From Bacteroidota bacterium (GTDB lineage Bacteria > Bacteroidota > Bacteroidia > AKYH767-A > OLB10), in the NCBI GenBank assembly GCA_023251535.1, contig JAHEYP010000008.1, positions 1 through 64,000 on the forward strand: a stretch of 64,000 nucleotides of DNA, written 5' to 3'. The notes beneath the pieces are model-generated. The model made no database searches. It saw only the letters and a program-made list of their open reading frames with translations, and had not been told where the DNA came from. Position 1 is the stretch's first letter; each line of letters opens with the position of its first letter. Positions 17,043-26,326 of the stretch are shown piece by piece. Position numbers and translations under genes: made by a program.

Positions 17043-19103
17043 TCACTTATCTAAAGCGGGAAGTTGCTGTTGCAAATATCGGTAAATTTCTTCCTGCGAG
17101 CGAATTTTATTTTTGCCTTTCGTAATTCGGTATGAATTATCCTGAACACCATTTATAATTCGTGCTTTTAACTGATCGCTCCACTGAATTTCGAGCATAT
17201 CAATTAATTGTTTCTGAATGGCTTCATCAAAAATCGGCACTCCCACTTCGCTTCTATGATCGATATTGCGTGTCATCCAATCGGCAGAAGAAAGATATAC
17301 TTTCTGATCGCCTTCATGATGAAATACAAACACTCTGGCATGCTCAAGGAATCGGTCTATGATACTTATCACTTCAATATTATCGCTAACACCTTTTATT
17401 CCCGGTACCAATGAACAAATACCTCTTACAATCATTCGGATTTTCACTCCCGCTTGCGAAGCTTCATATAACTTGCGAATCATTTCTTCGTCGGTAATAC
17501 TATTCATCTTTAAAAAGATGGAAGCTTCTTTTCCATGCTTCGCCTGTTCAATTTCTTTATTGATGAGATGAACATAACGCTTACGTGAAAAGAAAGGAGA
17601 AACAATCAAGTGCTTATAAGTACCTGCTTTGTAATTATCATTATAAAACTCAAAGAGACGTTCTACTTCCTCCGTAATTCTCTTATCGGAAGTTAGCAAG
17701 CTATAATCGCAATAAAGTCGTGCAGTATCTTCATTAAAATTCCCGGTGCCAACATGTGCGTATAACACTTGCGCATTCTTCTCTACGCGTGTAATCAAGA
17801 ACAACTTGCTGTGCAATTTTAATCCCGGAACACCATAAATAACTTTAGCACCTTCATCATGTAATTTATTAGCCCAACGAATATTGGCTTCTTCATCGAA
17901 ACGCGCTTGCAACTCTACAACCGCTGTGACTTGCTTTCCGTTTTTAATGGCGTTGATTAAAGCATTGACTATACGAGAATTCTTTCCAACACGATATAAC
18001 GTAATTTGAATCGACTTAACCTTCGGATCAATTGAAGCTTCACGCAACACATCGATTAAATAGGCGTACGACTGATACGGAAACGACAATAAGATATCAC
18101 GATTAGAAAGTACTTTAAACAAACTGGTACGTGGAGGAATATCGGGATGCGACAACTGCGGCATTGGCTTTAACTTCAACTCCGGCTTCCCTAAGGAAGG
18201 AAACTTTATGAAGTCAACGAAGTTATGATATCTGCCACCGGCAATCGGCTGATCATCTTTGCTGAAATGCATTTTGCTGATCAAGAACTTCAGCGCTTCA
18301 ACTGGCATCTCTTCATCGAATACTAATCGCGTAGGCAATCCTTTTTTACGACGCTTAATACTCTCTGAAACTTTCTTTACTAAACTCTTCGTGACATCCT
18401 GTTCGAGATCGAGTTCAGCATCACGAGTAATCTTAACAGTATACGCTTGTATATGATCGTAATCGAAATTAAAAAATAAATCACCGAGGCAATAACGAAT
18501 TACATCATCTAATAAAATAACATATTTATTATCGCGCGGCAATACTACAAATCGAGAAGTTACATCGGAAGGAATTTCAACTAAAGCATGTCGTGCTTTC
18601 GAATTACTCCTCGACATCACCACCAAAAAATAAATACTCTTATCACGCAAAGCAGGAAACTCTTTAACATGATCGAGTAATATAGGAACTAGAGCAGGCT
18701 GCACTTCATCGTAAAAATAATTCTTTACAAACTCGCCTTGCTCTTTATTGAGTTGTCGTTCGTTTAAAATAAAAATCCCTTTACGCTCGAGTTCACTCAA
18801 CAACATCTGAAAACTCTCATCGAATGCTTCCTGCTGACGAACAATGATGCGCTGAATATCCTCCATTAACAACGAAGGATCATCACCCAAAACATCGGCT
18901 CCTTTCTTTCCTAAGCGAATCATTCGCTTGATGGTAGCAACACGCACACGAAAGAATTCATCGCGGTTACTACTTACAATGCCTAGGAATTTTAAACGAT
19001 CGAGCAATGGAACAGTGGGGTCATTCGCCTCCTGCAATACCCTATCGTTAAACGCAAGCCAACTGATGTCGCGGTTAACCAGCAACAACATTTTCTTCCT
19101 CAT
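17043..19103 (-). CDS. ppk1: Polyphosphate kinase 1
   Basis: A 686-residue PPK1, usual length. The N-terminal domain begins NRDISWLAFNDRVLQEA, the family hallmark. The phosphorylated His is in LKLHSKLFLI (about residue 429), followed by HVGTGNFNEDTARLY. The second PLD-like His is in FLEHARVFVF. It makes polyphosphate from ATP reversibly. It lies between a histone-H1-like gene (16 bases upstream) and ppx (37 bases downstream), forming a three-gene operon. M5 is another possible start with little effect. Confidence 0.95.
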   Translation of the reverse strand: MRKKMLLLVNRDISWLAFNDRVLQEANDPTVPLLDRLKFLGIVSSNRDEFFRVRVATIKRMIRLGKKGADVLGDDPSLLMEDIQRIIVRQQEAFDESFQMLLSELERKGIFILNERQLNKEQGEFVKNYFYDEVQPALVPILLDHVKEFPALRDKSIYFLVVMSRSNSKARHALVEIPSDVTSRFVVLPRDNKYVILLDDVIRYCLGDLFFNFDYDHIQAYTVKITRDAELDLEQDVTKSLVKKVSESIKRRKKGLPTRLVFDEEMPVEALKFLISKMHFSKDDQPIAGGRYHNFVDFIKFPSLGKPELKLKPMPQLSHPDIPPRTSLFKVLSNRDILLSFPYQSYAYLIDVLREASIDPKVKSIQITLYRVGKNSRIVNALINAIKNGKQVTAVVELQARFDEEANIRWANKLHDEGAKVIYGVPGLKLHSKLFLITRVEKNAQVLYAHVGTGNFNEDTARLYCDYSLLTSDKRITEEVERLFEFYNDNYKAGTYKHLIVSPFFSRKRYVHLINKEIEQAKHGKEASIFLKMNSITDEEMIRKLYEASQAGVKIRMIVRGICSLVPGIKGVSDNIEVISIIDRFLEHARVFVFHHEGDQKVYLSSADWMTRNIDHRSEVGVPIFDEAIQKQLIDMLEIQWSDQLKARIINGVQDNSYRITKGKNKIRSQEEIYRYLQQQLPALDK

Positions 19104-19119
19104 AAAAAACGAATGGAAT

Positions 19120-19473
19120 TTATTTCTTTACAGCCTTCGCCTTCTTCACAACTTTAGCTGCCTTCTTCGCTGACTTCTTCACTGCTTTCTTCGCCGATTT
19201 TTTCTTCGCCGGTGCGGCCGCCTTTTTTGCAGGAACAGCAGCAGATGATGTAGATGAAAGAGCAGTTGGCGTTGTGGTAGCTGATTTCAACTTCTTTGCC
19301 TTTAGTTCTTCTAAAGCTTCTTTCTTCTTCACAAACTTTTTCGCGAGGTCTTTGGCAGCCGAACTTACCGACTTCTCCATAGCCTCAGCAATCTTAGCAT
19401 CTGTCTTCTTTAAAAAATAAGTAATAGTTAGCGCTAATTGCTGCTCGATCTGTTTTCTGAATTTCTTATCCAT
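19120..19473 (-). CDS. Lysine-rich histone-H1-like protein in ppk1 operon
   Basis: A 117-residue basic protein. Residues 1-60 look like amphipathic helices with many Lys/Ala/Glu (QIEQQLALTITYFLKK, SAAKDLAKKF), a pattern that recalls phasin-like segments. Residues 61-80 are a Ser/Thr/Ala linker. Residues 81-117 are an H1-like tail of AAKK/PAKK repeats with 17 Lys in 37 residues. Such tails bind DNA or polyphosphate. The gene is first in the operon with ppk1 and ppx, so a role in organising polyphosphate, perhaps tethering granules to the nucleoid, is a fair inference. A general nucleoid protein is the alternative. Confidence 0.7.
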   Translation of the reverse strand: MDKKFRKQIEQQLALTITYFLKKTDAKIAEAMEKSVSSAAKDLAKKFVKKKEALEELKAKKLKSATTTPTALSSTSSAAVPAKKAAAPAKKKSAKKAVKKSAKKAAKVVKKAKAVKK

Positions 19474-20169
19474 ATGAATGTTAACTAAAGGTTAAGCGTA
19501 AATATTTTACGCAAATTTTAAAAAAGGAAAAGGAAGAAACGAGCCTTTTTAAAAACTTAACACAAAGTTAATCAGTAAAGAGCTCATTTGTAGTGATGAA
19601 TATCAGAGAGAATGGGAAATGTGGGAAAGATGTAAGGTTCATGGTTCATGGTTCATGGTTCATGGTTCATGGTTCATGGTTCATGGTTCATGGTTCATGG
19701 TTCATGGTTCATGGTTCATGGTTCGGCAAAGCCGATTTTAGCTAACGCGATATAGTTCCGAATCTTGCCTCCCGCATCGCGAAACTAAGAACTAGGAACT
19801 AAGAACTAAGAACTAAGAACTAAGAACATTTAAACTTTCCCCGCCATCTCGCCTCCCGCATCGCGAAACTAGGAACTATGAACTATGAACTAAGAACCTT
19901 AAAACTTTTCCCTCCATCTCGCCTCCCGCATCGCGAAACTAAGAACTAAGAACTAAGAACTAGGAACTAGGAACTAAGAACTAGGAACTAAGAACTAGGA
20001 ACTAAGAACATTTAAACTTTCCCCTCCATCTCGCCTCCCGCATCGCGAAACTAGGAACTAAGAACTAAGAACTAGAAACTAAGAAAATTTAAACTTTCCC
20101 CTCCATCTCGCCTCCCGCATCGCGAAACTAGGAACTAAGAACTAAGAACTAAGAACTAAGAACCAAGAA
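19474..20169. repeat. Heptamer mosaic repeat region
   Basis: About 700 bases without a gene. From 19636 to 19719 there are 12 perfect copies of GGTTCAT. A small hairpin TCGGC-AAA-GCCGA (19723-19735) follows. Then come five blocks, each starting with CGCCTCCCGCATCGCGAAACT and followed by arrays of AACTAAG-type heptamers (with variants AACTAGG and AACTATG) and a CTTTCCCCTCCAT-like spacer. GGTTCAT and AACTAAG are both forms of GTTC plus three bases read on opposite strands, so the array inverts at the hairpin. The array ends inside the sixA stop codon. Not CRISPR: no spacers of constant size. Confidence 0.85.
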
Positions 20170-20667
20170 CTAAAAACCCCCTCTTCTCCCCGAATACATC
20201 TCCACACACCTACCTCTTTCAAAATCGACTTCGTTCCAGTGGGTGGTGGAGAATTCGATTACGGCAACGCCCGATGTTGGAAGGTTAGTTAACGTAAATC
20301 CACAGAGGGCATTAATCAATTCTGTTAATCCTGGATTATGTCCGAAAAGGAAGACCGTTTCTGCTTGTTGATTTAACTCTTGCACTACATACATCAAACT
20401 ATTCACCGTTGCTTCATACACTGATGAATTGAGTTGAATCTTATCGCTTTTATAACCGAAGCGATTGGCAACAATTAATGCAGTGGAATAGGCTCTTATT
20501 GCAGGACTCGTTACTATTAAATCGGGTAGTATTTTTTTCCCTTTTAGAAAATTGGCCGATTGTTCAATATCGTCGTATCCTCTACTAGCTAAATGTCGCT
20601 CGATATCGGTAGCAACATACGACTCATGCATCGACTTTGCATGTCGAACAATGACCAGCCTTTTCAT
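20170..20667 (-). CDS. sixA: SixA-like histidine phosphatase
   Basis: A 165-residue member of the histidine phosphatase superfamily in its short SixA form. The catalytic RHA is at residues 8-10 (IVRHAKS), with the second His in LFGHNPGLTEL and the arginine in SPAIRAYSTA. SixA removes phosphate from phosphohistidine in HPt domains; a phosphatase for small molecules is possible. It follows the exported nuclease gene by 5 bases. The TAG stop lies within the repeat array that begins here, so the C-terminal GGF was probably set by repeat insertion. Confidence 0.85.
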   Translation of the reverse strand: MKRLVIVRHAKSMHESYVATDIERHLASRGYDDIEQSANFLKGKKILPDLIVTSPAIRAYSTALIVANRFGYKSDKIQLNSSVYEATVNSLMYVVQELNQQAETVFLFGHNPGLTELINALCGFTLTNLPTSGVAVIEFSTTHWNEVDFERGRCVEMYSGRRGGF

Positions 20668-20672
20668 AGGAA

Positions 20673-21719
20673 TTATTTCTTCTCTTTCAGGAATAGAATA
20701 TACGTCGGGAAGTGATCGCTGTATCCTCCTTGATATGACCCTGAGTCGTATGTACGCAAAGGATAACCTTTGTATCGTCCCGTTTTCTGAATCATGAATT
20801 CTTTACTAAAAATGGATGCTTTTTGATAGAAGAATCCCGATTGCTTTTTATCGAGGAAAGCATGCGATAACATAATTTGATCAAACAAATTCCATGCATC
20901 TCCATAGGCTAATGTCCCGATGCCGTCTTTGTAGTATTTCACCCAAGGGTTATACAATCCATTTGGCTTCACACGACCTTCGTCGCCAACAGCACCTAAT
21001 GTTTTCGCAACACTCGGACTAACAGGATCATCGTTTAAGTCGCCCATTAAAATGATTTTCGCATCTGGTGAAGCATTATTGATCGAATCAATCTTCGCTT
21101 TAGCTACTGAAGCTGCCAAGGCACGGTTCGGAGCTGAAGCTTCTTCACCTCCACGACGAGATGGCCAGTGGTTGACGAAGAAATGCACTGGTTCGCCGTC
21201 GTATAGTCCGTAAACGTATAATACATCACGAGTAAAATAAGGTTCGCCATCGTCGCCTTTCAAAGGAACAAACAAAGGCTCGCTATGTAACACCTTGAAA
21301 TACTTAGGGTTATACAAGAAGCCTACGTCGATACCACGCTTATCAGGGGAATCGTAATGAACGATTTTATATCCTCTAGATTTCAATTTCGGCATATTCA
21401 CTAAATCTTGGAGCACCGTAATATTCTCTATCTCAGCACATCCCAACACTGAAAATCCGTCGGGGGTAATGTCGGTTCCAATCATACTCAATACATCAGA
21501 AAGTTTACCCAACTTATCCATGTATACTTGCGGAGTATAGAGGTTAGTACCTGTAGGAGTAAATTCTTCATCATTAACCTCTGGCTGATTGATGGTATCG
21601 AATAAGTTTTCGAGGTTATAAAAGGCAATTACTCCTGCCTTATACTGCTGAGCCTGAACGTTTAACGAACAGGAAACAACTAAAAATGCAACTAATAAAA
21701 TTGACTTCAAGACACGCAT
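20673..21719 (-). CDS. Exported endonuclease/exonuclease/phosphatase family protein
   Basis: A 348-residue EEP-fold enzyme. The start at 21719 (MRVLKSILLVAF) gives a clean signal; longer in-frame versions do not. The signal could be a lipobox (VVSC, Cys17) or a type I peptide ending in VQAQ. Catalytic motifs are complete: FYNLEN (Asn35, Glu37), CAEIEN (Glu96), VNHWPS, GDLNDDP, and the C-terminal YSDHFP. Substrates in the family include DNA, RNA and phosphate esters; a nucleic-acid or organic-phosphate substrate outside the inner membrane is likely. It is divergent from a TonB receptor and DUF5689 lipoprotein and probably co-transcribed with sixA. Confidence 0.85.
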   Translation of the reverse strand: MRVLKSILLVAFLVVSCSLNVQAQQYKAGVIAFYNLENLFDTINQPEVNDEEFTPTGTNLYTPQVYMDKLGKLSDVLSMIGTDITPDGFSVLGCAEIENITVLQDLVNMPKLKSRGYKIVHYDSPDKRGIDVGFLYNPKYFKVLHSEPLFVPLKGDDGEPYFTRDVLYVYGLYDGEPVHFFVNHWPSRRGGEEASAPNRALAASVAKAKIDSINNASPDAKIILMGDLNDDPVSPSVAKTLGAVGDEGRVKPNGLYNPWVKYYKDGIGTLAYGDAWNLFDQIMLSHAFLDKKQSGFFYQKASIFSKEFMIQKTGRYKGYPLRTYDSGSYQGGYSDHFPTYILFLKEKK

Positions 21720-21748
21720 CAGGCGATATTTTAAGATTTTAAGGGCTA

Positions 21749-21756
21749 CAAACGTA
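21749..21756 (-). promoter_or_regulatory. -7 promoter element of exported nuclease gene
   Basis: On the minus strand the sequence reads TACGTTTG, an exact TAnnTTTG match about 30 bases before the start at 21719. The divergent receptor promoter lies about 70 bases away, so both sides could share regulation. Confidence 0.5.
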
Positions 21757-21827
21757 CGAAAACGGCTGTCAAAAAAAATGATTAATACAGATTTAACGTA
21801 GGAATAATGAACTTCATGGTTTAAAAG

Positions 21828-21857
21828 TTTGCAGATGGCCAATATTCCCTACCTTTG
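21828..21857 (+). promoter_or_regulatory. Promoter of TonB-dependent receptor
   Basis: TTTG (21828-21831), 18 bases, TACCTTTG (21850-21857): both boxes match the Bacteroidota consensus at near-standard spacing. The ATG at 21892 leaves a leader of about 30 bases. Confidence 0.6.
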
Positions 21858-21891
21858 CCATCCTTTAAAAAAAATGCTCTATCTATACCCT

Positions 21892-24666
21892 ATGAAGTTA
21901 AACTTACCACTCAGGGGTCTGCTTATACTGTTGTTATTTATTCCTTTACTTTCAACAGCACAGACATCAATCCTGAAAGGCGTTCTTAAAGACGCGGACA
22001 CTCAAGCTCCTGTTGCGGGGGCTACCGTGACAGTAAAAAGCAACGATTACAGTGCAACTGCACAAACAACCGACATCGGTTCTTTCGAAATCAAAAATTT
22101 ACCGTACGGCAAGTACACCATCAATTTTTTGAGCGAAGGATTTGAATCAGTAACAGTAGAAGCTGATGTTAACCAACCAACTGTTGATTTAGCAACGTTA
22201 TCGCTTCCTCACTTAAATGCTGATCCAGATCAAATCCCGACAGTATCGATGAACGACAGTGAAGTAAAAGAAAGTGCTAGCTCAAGTGTGAGCGGCGTTC
22301 TAACTTCTTCGAGAGATCCATTTGAAGCGGCTTCAGCTTTCATCTTCAGCACTGCTCGTTTCCGTGCTAGAGGATATCAGAATGAAGACATGACTTATAT
22401 GAACGGACTTCCAATGGAAGACTTAGTAAGTGGTCGCGGATTATTCGGAACTTGGGGAGGATTGAACGACGTAATTCGTAGTCGCGAAAGCTCTTACGGA
22501 TTAAATCCTTCGACTTACGGTTACGGCGGACTTAACGGATCAAGTAGTATCGATGCTCGTGCAAGTCGTCAGCGTAAACAACTTTCAGTTGGCTATGCGA
22601 TTTCAAACCGTACTTACGACAACCGATTAATGGCTACCTATGGCACAGGAATGATGCAAGGAGGATGGTCATTCTCGGCATCGGTGAGTCGCCGTTGGGC
22701 TGATGAAGGCTACATCGCAGGAACATTCTACAATGGATGGTCGTGGTATGCAAGTATCGAAAAACGCTTCAACACAAAACATAGCATCAGCTTAACGCAA
22801 TTCGGTGCAAATACTGAAAATGGAAGAGCATCAGCAGCGGTACAAGAAGTATATGACTTAGCAGGAACTCATTATTATAACCCGAACTGGGGATATCAAG
22901 ATGGCAAAAAAAGAACTGCTTCTATCGGACATCAACAAAGTCCTTTGACGATCTTAAACCACGAATGGAAAATCAACAGTAAATCAGAATTAGAGACCTC
23001 TATAGGATACCAATTCGGATCAAACAGCGTAACAGGATTAGATTGGTTTAACGCACCAGATCCTCGTCCTGATTTTTATCGCCGTCTACCTAGCTATATC
23101 GAAGACCCTACAATGGCTGCTTATGCAACATCAATGTGGCAAAATGATGAAGCATACCGTCAGATTAACTGGGATCGTATGTATGATGTAAATAGAAACA
23201 ACTACGAAACAATTACTGACGCGAATGGTGTTTCAGGAAATAATGTTTACGGAAGAAGAAGTCGTTATATCGTTGAAGAAAGAGTACAAGACACGAAGCG
23301 TGTTTCGTTTGCATCGACTTACAACAACACCCTTAGCGACCATGTTATCATGACTGCTGGAGTGAACTATCAATTCCAACAAACTGATTACTACAAGCGG
23401 GTGAACGATTTATTAGGAGGTGACTTCTATGTGGATTTAAATCAATTTGCCGATCAAGAATATCCTGATAGCCTTGAGACTTCACAAAACGACTTAAACA
23501 ATCCTAATCATATTTTACAAGTAGGTGATAAATTCGGATACAACTACCGCGCAACTATCAAACGTTCAGGAGTATGGATTCAACCGCAATTTAAATTCAA
23601 CCGTATCGATGCATTTGTTGGAGTACAATATTACAACACATCATACTACAGAACAGGATTTGTGAAAAACGGAATCTTCTCTAGTAATTCAGAAGGAAAA
23701 TCAAGTGAGCAAAATTTCAACAACTTTGGAATTAAAGGCGGTTTAACTTATAAGTTAAACGGAAGAAATTATGTGTTTGTAAATGGATCATATGAAAATC
23801 GTCCTCCATTATTCGAAGACGTTTACGTATCACCAAGAACACGTGATTTAACCAATCCAAATATCACTGACGAGAAAATCATGTCGTTTGAAGGAGGATA
23901 TTTATTCCGTGCTCCTAAAACTAAAATTAGAGCAACGGCATATTACACTCAATACAATGATGCAATGAATACAATGAGCTTCTACCACGAAGACTACCGT
24001 ACATTCGTAAATTATTCATTGAGCAATATCGACAAACGTCACCTAGGTATCGAGTTCGGAGCTGAACAGAATATAGGAAAAGGAATTTATGCTACAGCCG
24101 CAGTGGCAATAGGTCAATACTATTACACTGACCGTATGAATGCAATAATTACTCAAGATAATACAAATGAAGTTTTACAAGCAAATGAGACAATTTACTC
24201 GAAAAATTTCTATGTTGCAGGCGGTCCGCAGTCAGCTTATACAGTAGGTTTACGTTACCAAACTAAATCCTTCTGGAGATTTAACTTAAACGCGAATTAT
24301 TTCGATAATATCTACCTTGATTTTAATCCAGCTAGAAGAACTATCGAAGGAGTTGCACCATATGGAGAAGGATCAGTACGTGAATCAATTGTTGATCAAT
24401 TGCAAGCTGATGGTCAATTTACTCTAGATGCTTCAGTTGGTAAATCTTGGAAACTTAATAGTTATTTCAAATCAATGAAAAACCAAACGTTCTTCTTAAT
24501 CAATGTAGGAGTTAATAATATCTTAAACAACCAAGATTTAGTAACTAACGGATTTGAGCAATTACGTTTCGACTTCGCTGAAAAAGACATCAACAAATTT
24601 GCTCCTAAATCATATTATGGTTTTGGAACCAACTACTTCATTAACTTTACATTACGTTTCAACTAA
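21892..24666 (+). CDS. TonB-dependent receptor with carboxypeptidase-regulatory-like domain
   Basis: A 924-residue outer-membrane transporter. The start at 21892 (MKLNLPLRGLL) gives a signal peptide ending in LSTAQ; the in-frame upstream codons are not signal-like. A carboxypeptidase-regulatory-like beta domain spans about residues 28-105 (ILKGVLKDADTQAPVAGATV). The plug follows (RARGYQNEDMTYMNGLPMEDL), then a large barrel ending in INFTLRFN. It lacks SusD next door; its partner is the DUF5689 lipoprotein 24 bases downstream. The substrate is unknown; the divergent exported nuclease hints at nucleic-acid fragments or organic phosphate. Confidence 0.9.
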   Translation: MKLNLPLRGLLILLLFIPLLSTAQTSILKGVLKDADTQAPVAGATVTVKSNDYSATAQTTDIGSFEIKNLPYGKYTINFLSEGFESVTVEADVNQPTVDLATLSLPHLNADPDQIPTVSMNDSEVKESASSSVSGVLTSSRDPFEAASAFIFSTARFRARGYQNEDMTYMNGLPMEDLVSGRGLFGTWGGLNDVIRSRESSYGLNPSTYGYGGLNGSSSIDARASRQRKQLSVGYAISNRTYDNRLMATYGTGMMQGGWSFSASVSRRWADEGYIAGTFYNGWSWYASIEKRFNTKHSISLTQFGANTENGRASAAVQEVYDLAGTHYYNPNWGYQDGKKRTASIGHQQSPLTILNHEWKINSKSELETSIGYQFGSNSVTGLDWFNAPDPRPDFYRRLPSYIEDPTMAAYATSMWQNDEAYRQINWDRMYDVNRNNYETITDANGVSGNNVYGRRSRYIVEERVQDTKRVSFASTYNNTLSDHVIMTAGVNYQFQQTDYYKRVNDLLGGDFYVDLNQFADQEYPDSLETSQNDLNNPNHILQVGDKFGYNYRATIKRSGVWIQPQFKFNRIDAFVGVQYYNTSYYRTGFVKNGIFSSNSEGKSSEQNFNNFGIKGGLTYKLNGRNYVFVNGSYENRPPLFEDVYVSPRTRDLTNPNITDEKIMSFEGGYLFRAPKTKIRATAYYTQYNDAMNTMSFYHEDYRTFVNYSLSNIDKRHLGIEFGAEQNIGKGIYATAAVAIGQYYYTDRMNAIITQDNTNEVLQANETIYSKNFYVAGGPQSAYTVGLRYQTKSFWRFNLNANYFDNIYLDFNPARRTIEGVAPYGEGSVRESIVDQLQADGQFTLDASVGKSWKLNSYFKSMKNQTFFLINVGVNNILNNQDLVTNGFEQLRFDFAEKDINKFAPKSYYGFGTNYFINFTLRFN

Positions 24667-24690
24667 TACAAAAAAGCAAATAGCTAACTC

Positions 24691-26166
24691 ATGATACTTC
24701 GCAATTACATTCGATTCAATGCATGGTCAATAATCATGGTATTATTCCTTGCATTCAGCCTATCATCTTGTCGCGACGACAATTTCGACGAACCACCAAT
24801 CAATGGTGTGGATCCGAGCCTTACAGTAAACATGACGATCGACTCTTTAAAGAGATTTTATCAAGATACTGTAATCAATAAAAACGCTATCCCAGTAATC
24901 AACCAAGATTGGATCATCAGCGGTATTGTAACAGCTGACGATAAATCAGGAAACTACTACAAAACATTAGTAATGGATGACGGTACTGCAGGAATCGCAG
25001 TTCGTTTAGATCAATCGAACTTCAATACTGATTTCCCTGTAGGACGTAAAATTTACATCAAACTAAAAGGAATGGTGATTGGTGATTATGGTAATCTTAT
25101 CCAACTTGGAGGATTCAAAGACACTTCATCGGTTCCTTATTCAGTAGCTGCAATTCCAGCTAGCTTAATCCGTAATTATATCGTTGGCGGAACTTGGGGA
25201 CATGAAGTTCTTCCTTATTCAGTAACTGCATCTGACCTTAACAATACCTTTAAATGGCAAAACCGTTTAATTAAACTTGACAACGTTCAATTTATCACTG
25301 CAGATACTGCGGCTACATGGGCAGATCAAGTAGCGTTAATTTCAGTAAATCGTACTTTAACTGATTGCTACGGAAACCAAATGTTAGTTAGAACAAGTGG
25401 ATATTCAAGCTTTGCAGGACATTATACTCCAACAGGTAGCGGACCAATGACAGCTATTTTTAGCGTGTTTGTATCTGATAAACAATTAATTCTACGCGAC
25501 GAATCGGATGTTGATATGTTTGGTGCACGTTTTGTGGTTGGTACTTGTCCTCCACCTCCTGCTACCCTAGCCTCTATTGCGGATATCCGTGGTCAATACC
25601 AAGGATCTTCTACAGGTGTTGCAGGTGCTTTAAAAATCAGAGGAGTTGTAATTAGCGATATCGGTGGTAATAACCTCGACTCTAAAAACTGCGTAATTCA
25701 AGACGGAACTGCCGGTATCATCGTTCGTTTCACTGCATCACATTCATTTGCTTTAGGTGATTCAATCGAAGTAAACGTTAGCGGACAAACACTTTCTGAA
25801 TACAATGGATTACTTGAAGTTGGAGGGTCATCACCATCTGTTCCTTTAGGTAATGCTACATTGCTTGGAACTGGGACTATCACTCCTCGATTAGTAACTG
25901 TTAATGATGTAATTGCTAACATGTCGGGAACAACTGACACATGGGAATCAACGTTAGTTAAAATTACAGGAGTAACATTCTCAACGCCAACGTTCGGAAC
26001 TACTACTAATGTTATTGATGCAACAGGAAGTGCTTTATTGTATACTCGTGCAGCTGCAACATTTAACGGAGCTTCAATTCCTTCAGGAGCGACTTCTGTA
26101 ACGTCAATTGTTTCTGACTTCAACGGACTACAATTATCATTAAGAAATACCAGCGACGTTCAATAA
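24691..26166 (+). CDS. DUF5689 lipoprotein with duplicated OB-like domain
   Basis: A 491-residue outer-membrane-type lipoprotein. The lipobox is LSSC (Cys27), followed by acidic RDDNFDE. Two OB-fold-like modules are visible: GIVTADDKSGNYYKTLVMDD with GTAGIAVR (about 78-135), and GVVISDIG with QDGTAGIIVR (about 315-385). The paired DGTAG-I-VR sequences show an internal duplication. Similar OB folds occur in extracellular nucleases (YhcR type). A third degenerate module ends the protein. It is co-transcribed with the TonB receptor and may serve as its surface binding partner. Ligand not known. Confidence 0.8.
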   Translation: MILRNYIRFNAWSIIMVLFLAFSLSSCRDDNFDEPPINGVDPSLTVNMTIDSLKRFYQDTVINKNAIPVINQDWIISGIVTADDKSGNYYKTLVMDDGTAGIAVRLDQSNFNTDFPVGRKIYIKLKGMVIGDYGNLIQLGGFKDTSSVPYSVAAIPASLIRNYIVGGTWGHEVLPYSVTASDLNNTFKWQNRLIKLDNVQFITADTAATWADQVALISVNRTLTDCYGNQMLVRTSGYSSFAGHYTPTGSGPMTAIFSVFVSDKQLILRDESDVDMFGARFVVGTCPPPPATLASIADIRGQYQGSSTGVAGALKIRGVVISDIGGNNLDSKNCVIQDGTAGIIVRFTASHSFALGDSIEVNVSGQTLSEYNGLLEVGGSSPSVPLGNATLLGTGTITPRLVTVNDVIANMSGTTDTWESTLVKITGVTFSTPTFGTTTNVIDATGSALLYTRAAATFNGASIPSGATSVTSIVSDFNGLQLSLRNTSDVQ

Positions 26167-26188
26167 TTTTTGAATAACCGCAAGCAAG

Positions 26189-26220
26189 AAAGGCTGTCCG
26201 AAGGGGCAGCTTTTTTTGTT
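26189..26220 (+). terminator. Rho-independent terminator after DUF5689 gene
   Basis: AAGGCTGTCC and GGGGCAGCTTTTTTT form a stem with one bulge around a GAA loop, followed by a T run. It closes the receptor/lipoprotein operon 22 bases after the stop. Confidence 0.75.
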
Positions 26221-26288
26221 TATGGCAACAATTGGATTCTTTGAAGAAAATATTTTCTGAAATACCACGAAATGAGGTAAATGCGGAT

Positions 26289-26296
26289 TACTTTTG
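26289..26296 (+). promoter_or_regulatory. -7 promoter element of purH
   Basis: TACTTTTG matches TAnnTTTG, 30 bases upstream of the ATG at 26327. No clear -33 box. Confidence 0.45.
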
Positions 26297-26326
26297 CAGC
26301 ACCCTTTCAACATCTTCAATTACCCC

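Noticed and set aside
19636..20169. CRISPR array
   Set aside because: Units are 7 bases or blocks of varying length, with no unique spacers and no cas genes.
25698..26123. 141-codon minus-strand open frame inside the DUF5689 gene
   Set aside because: Antisense to a lipoprotein with clear domains; valine/proline-rich translation is typical of shadow frames.
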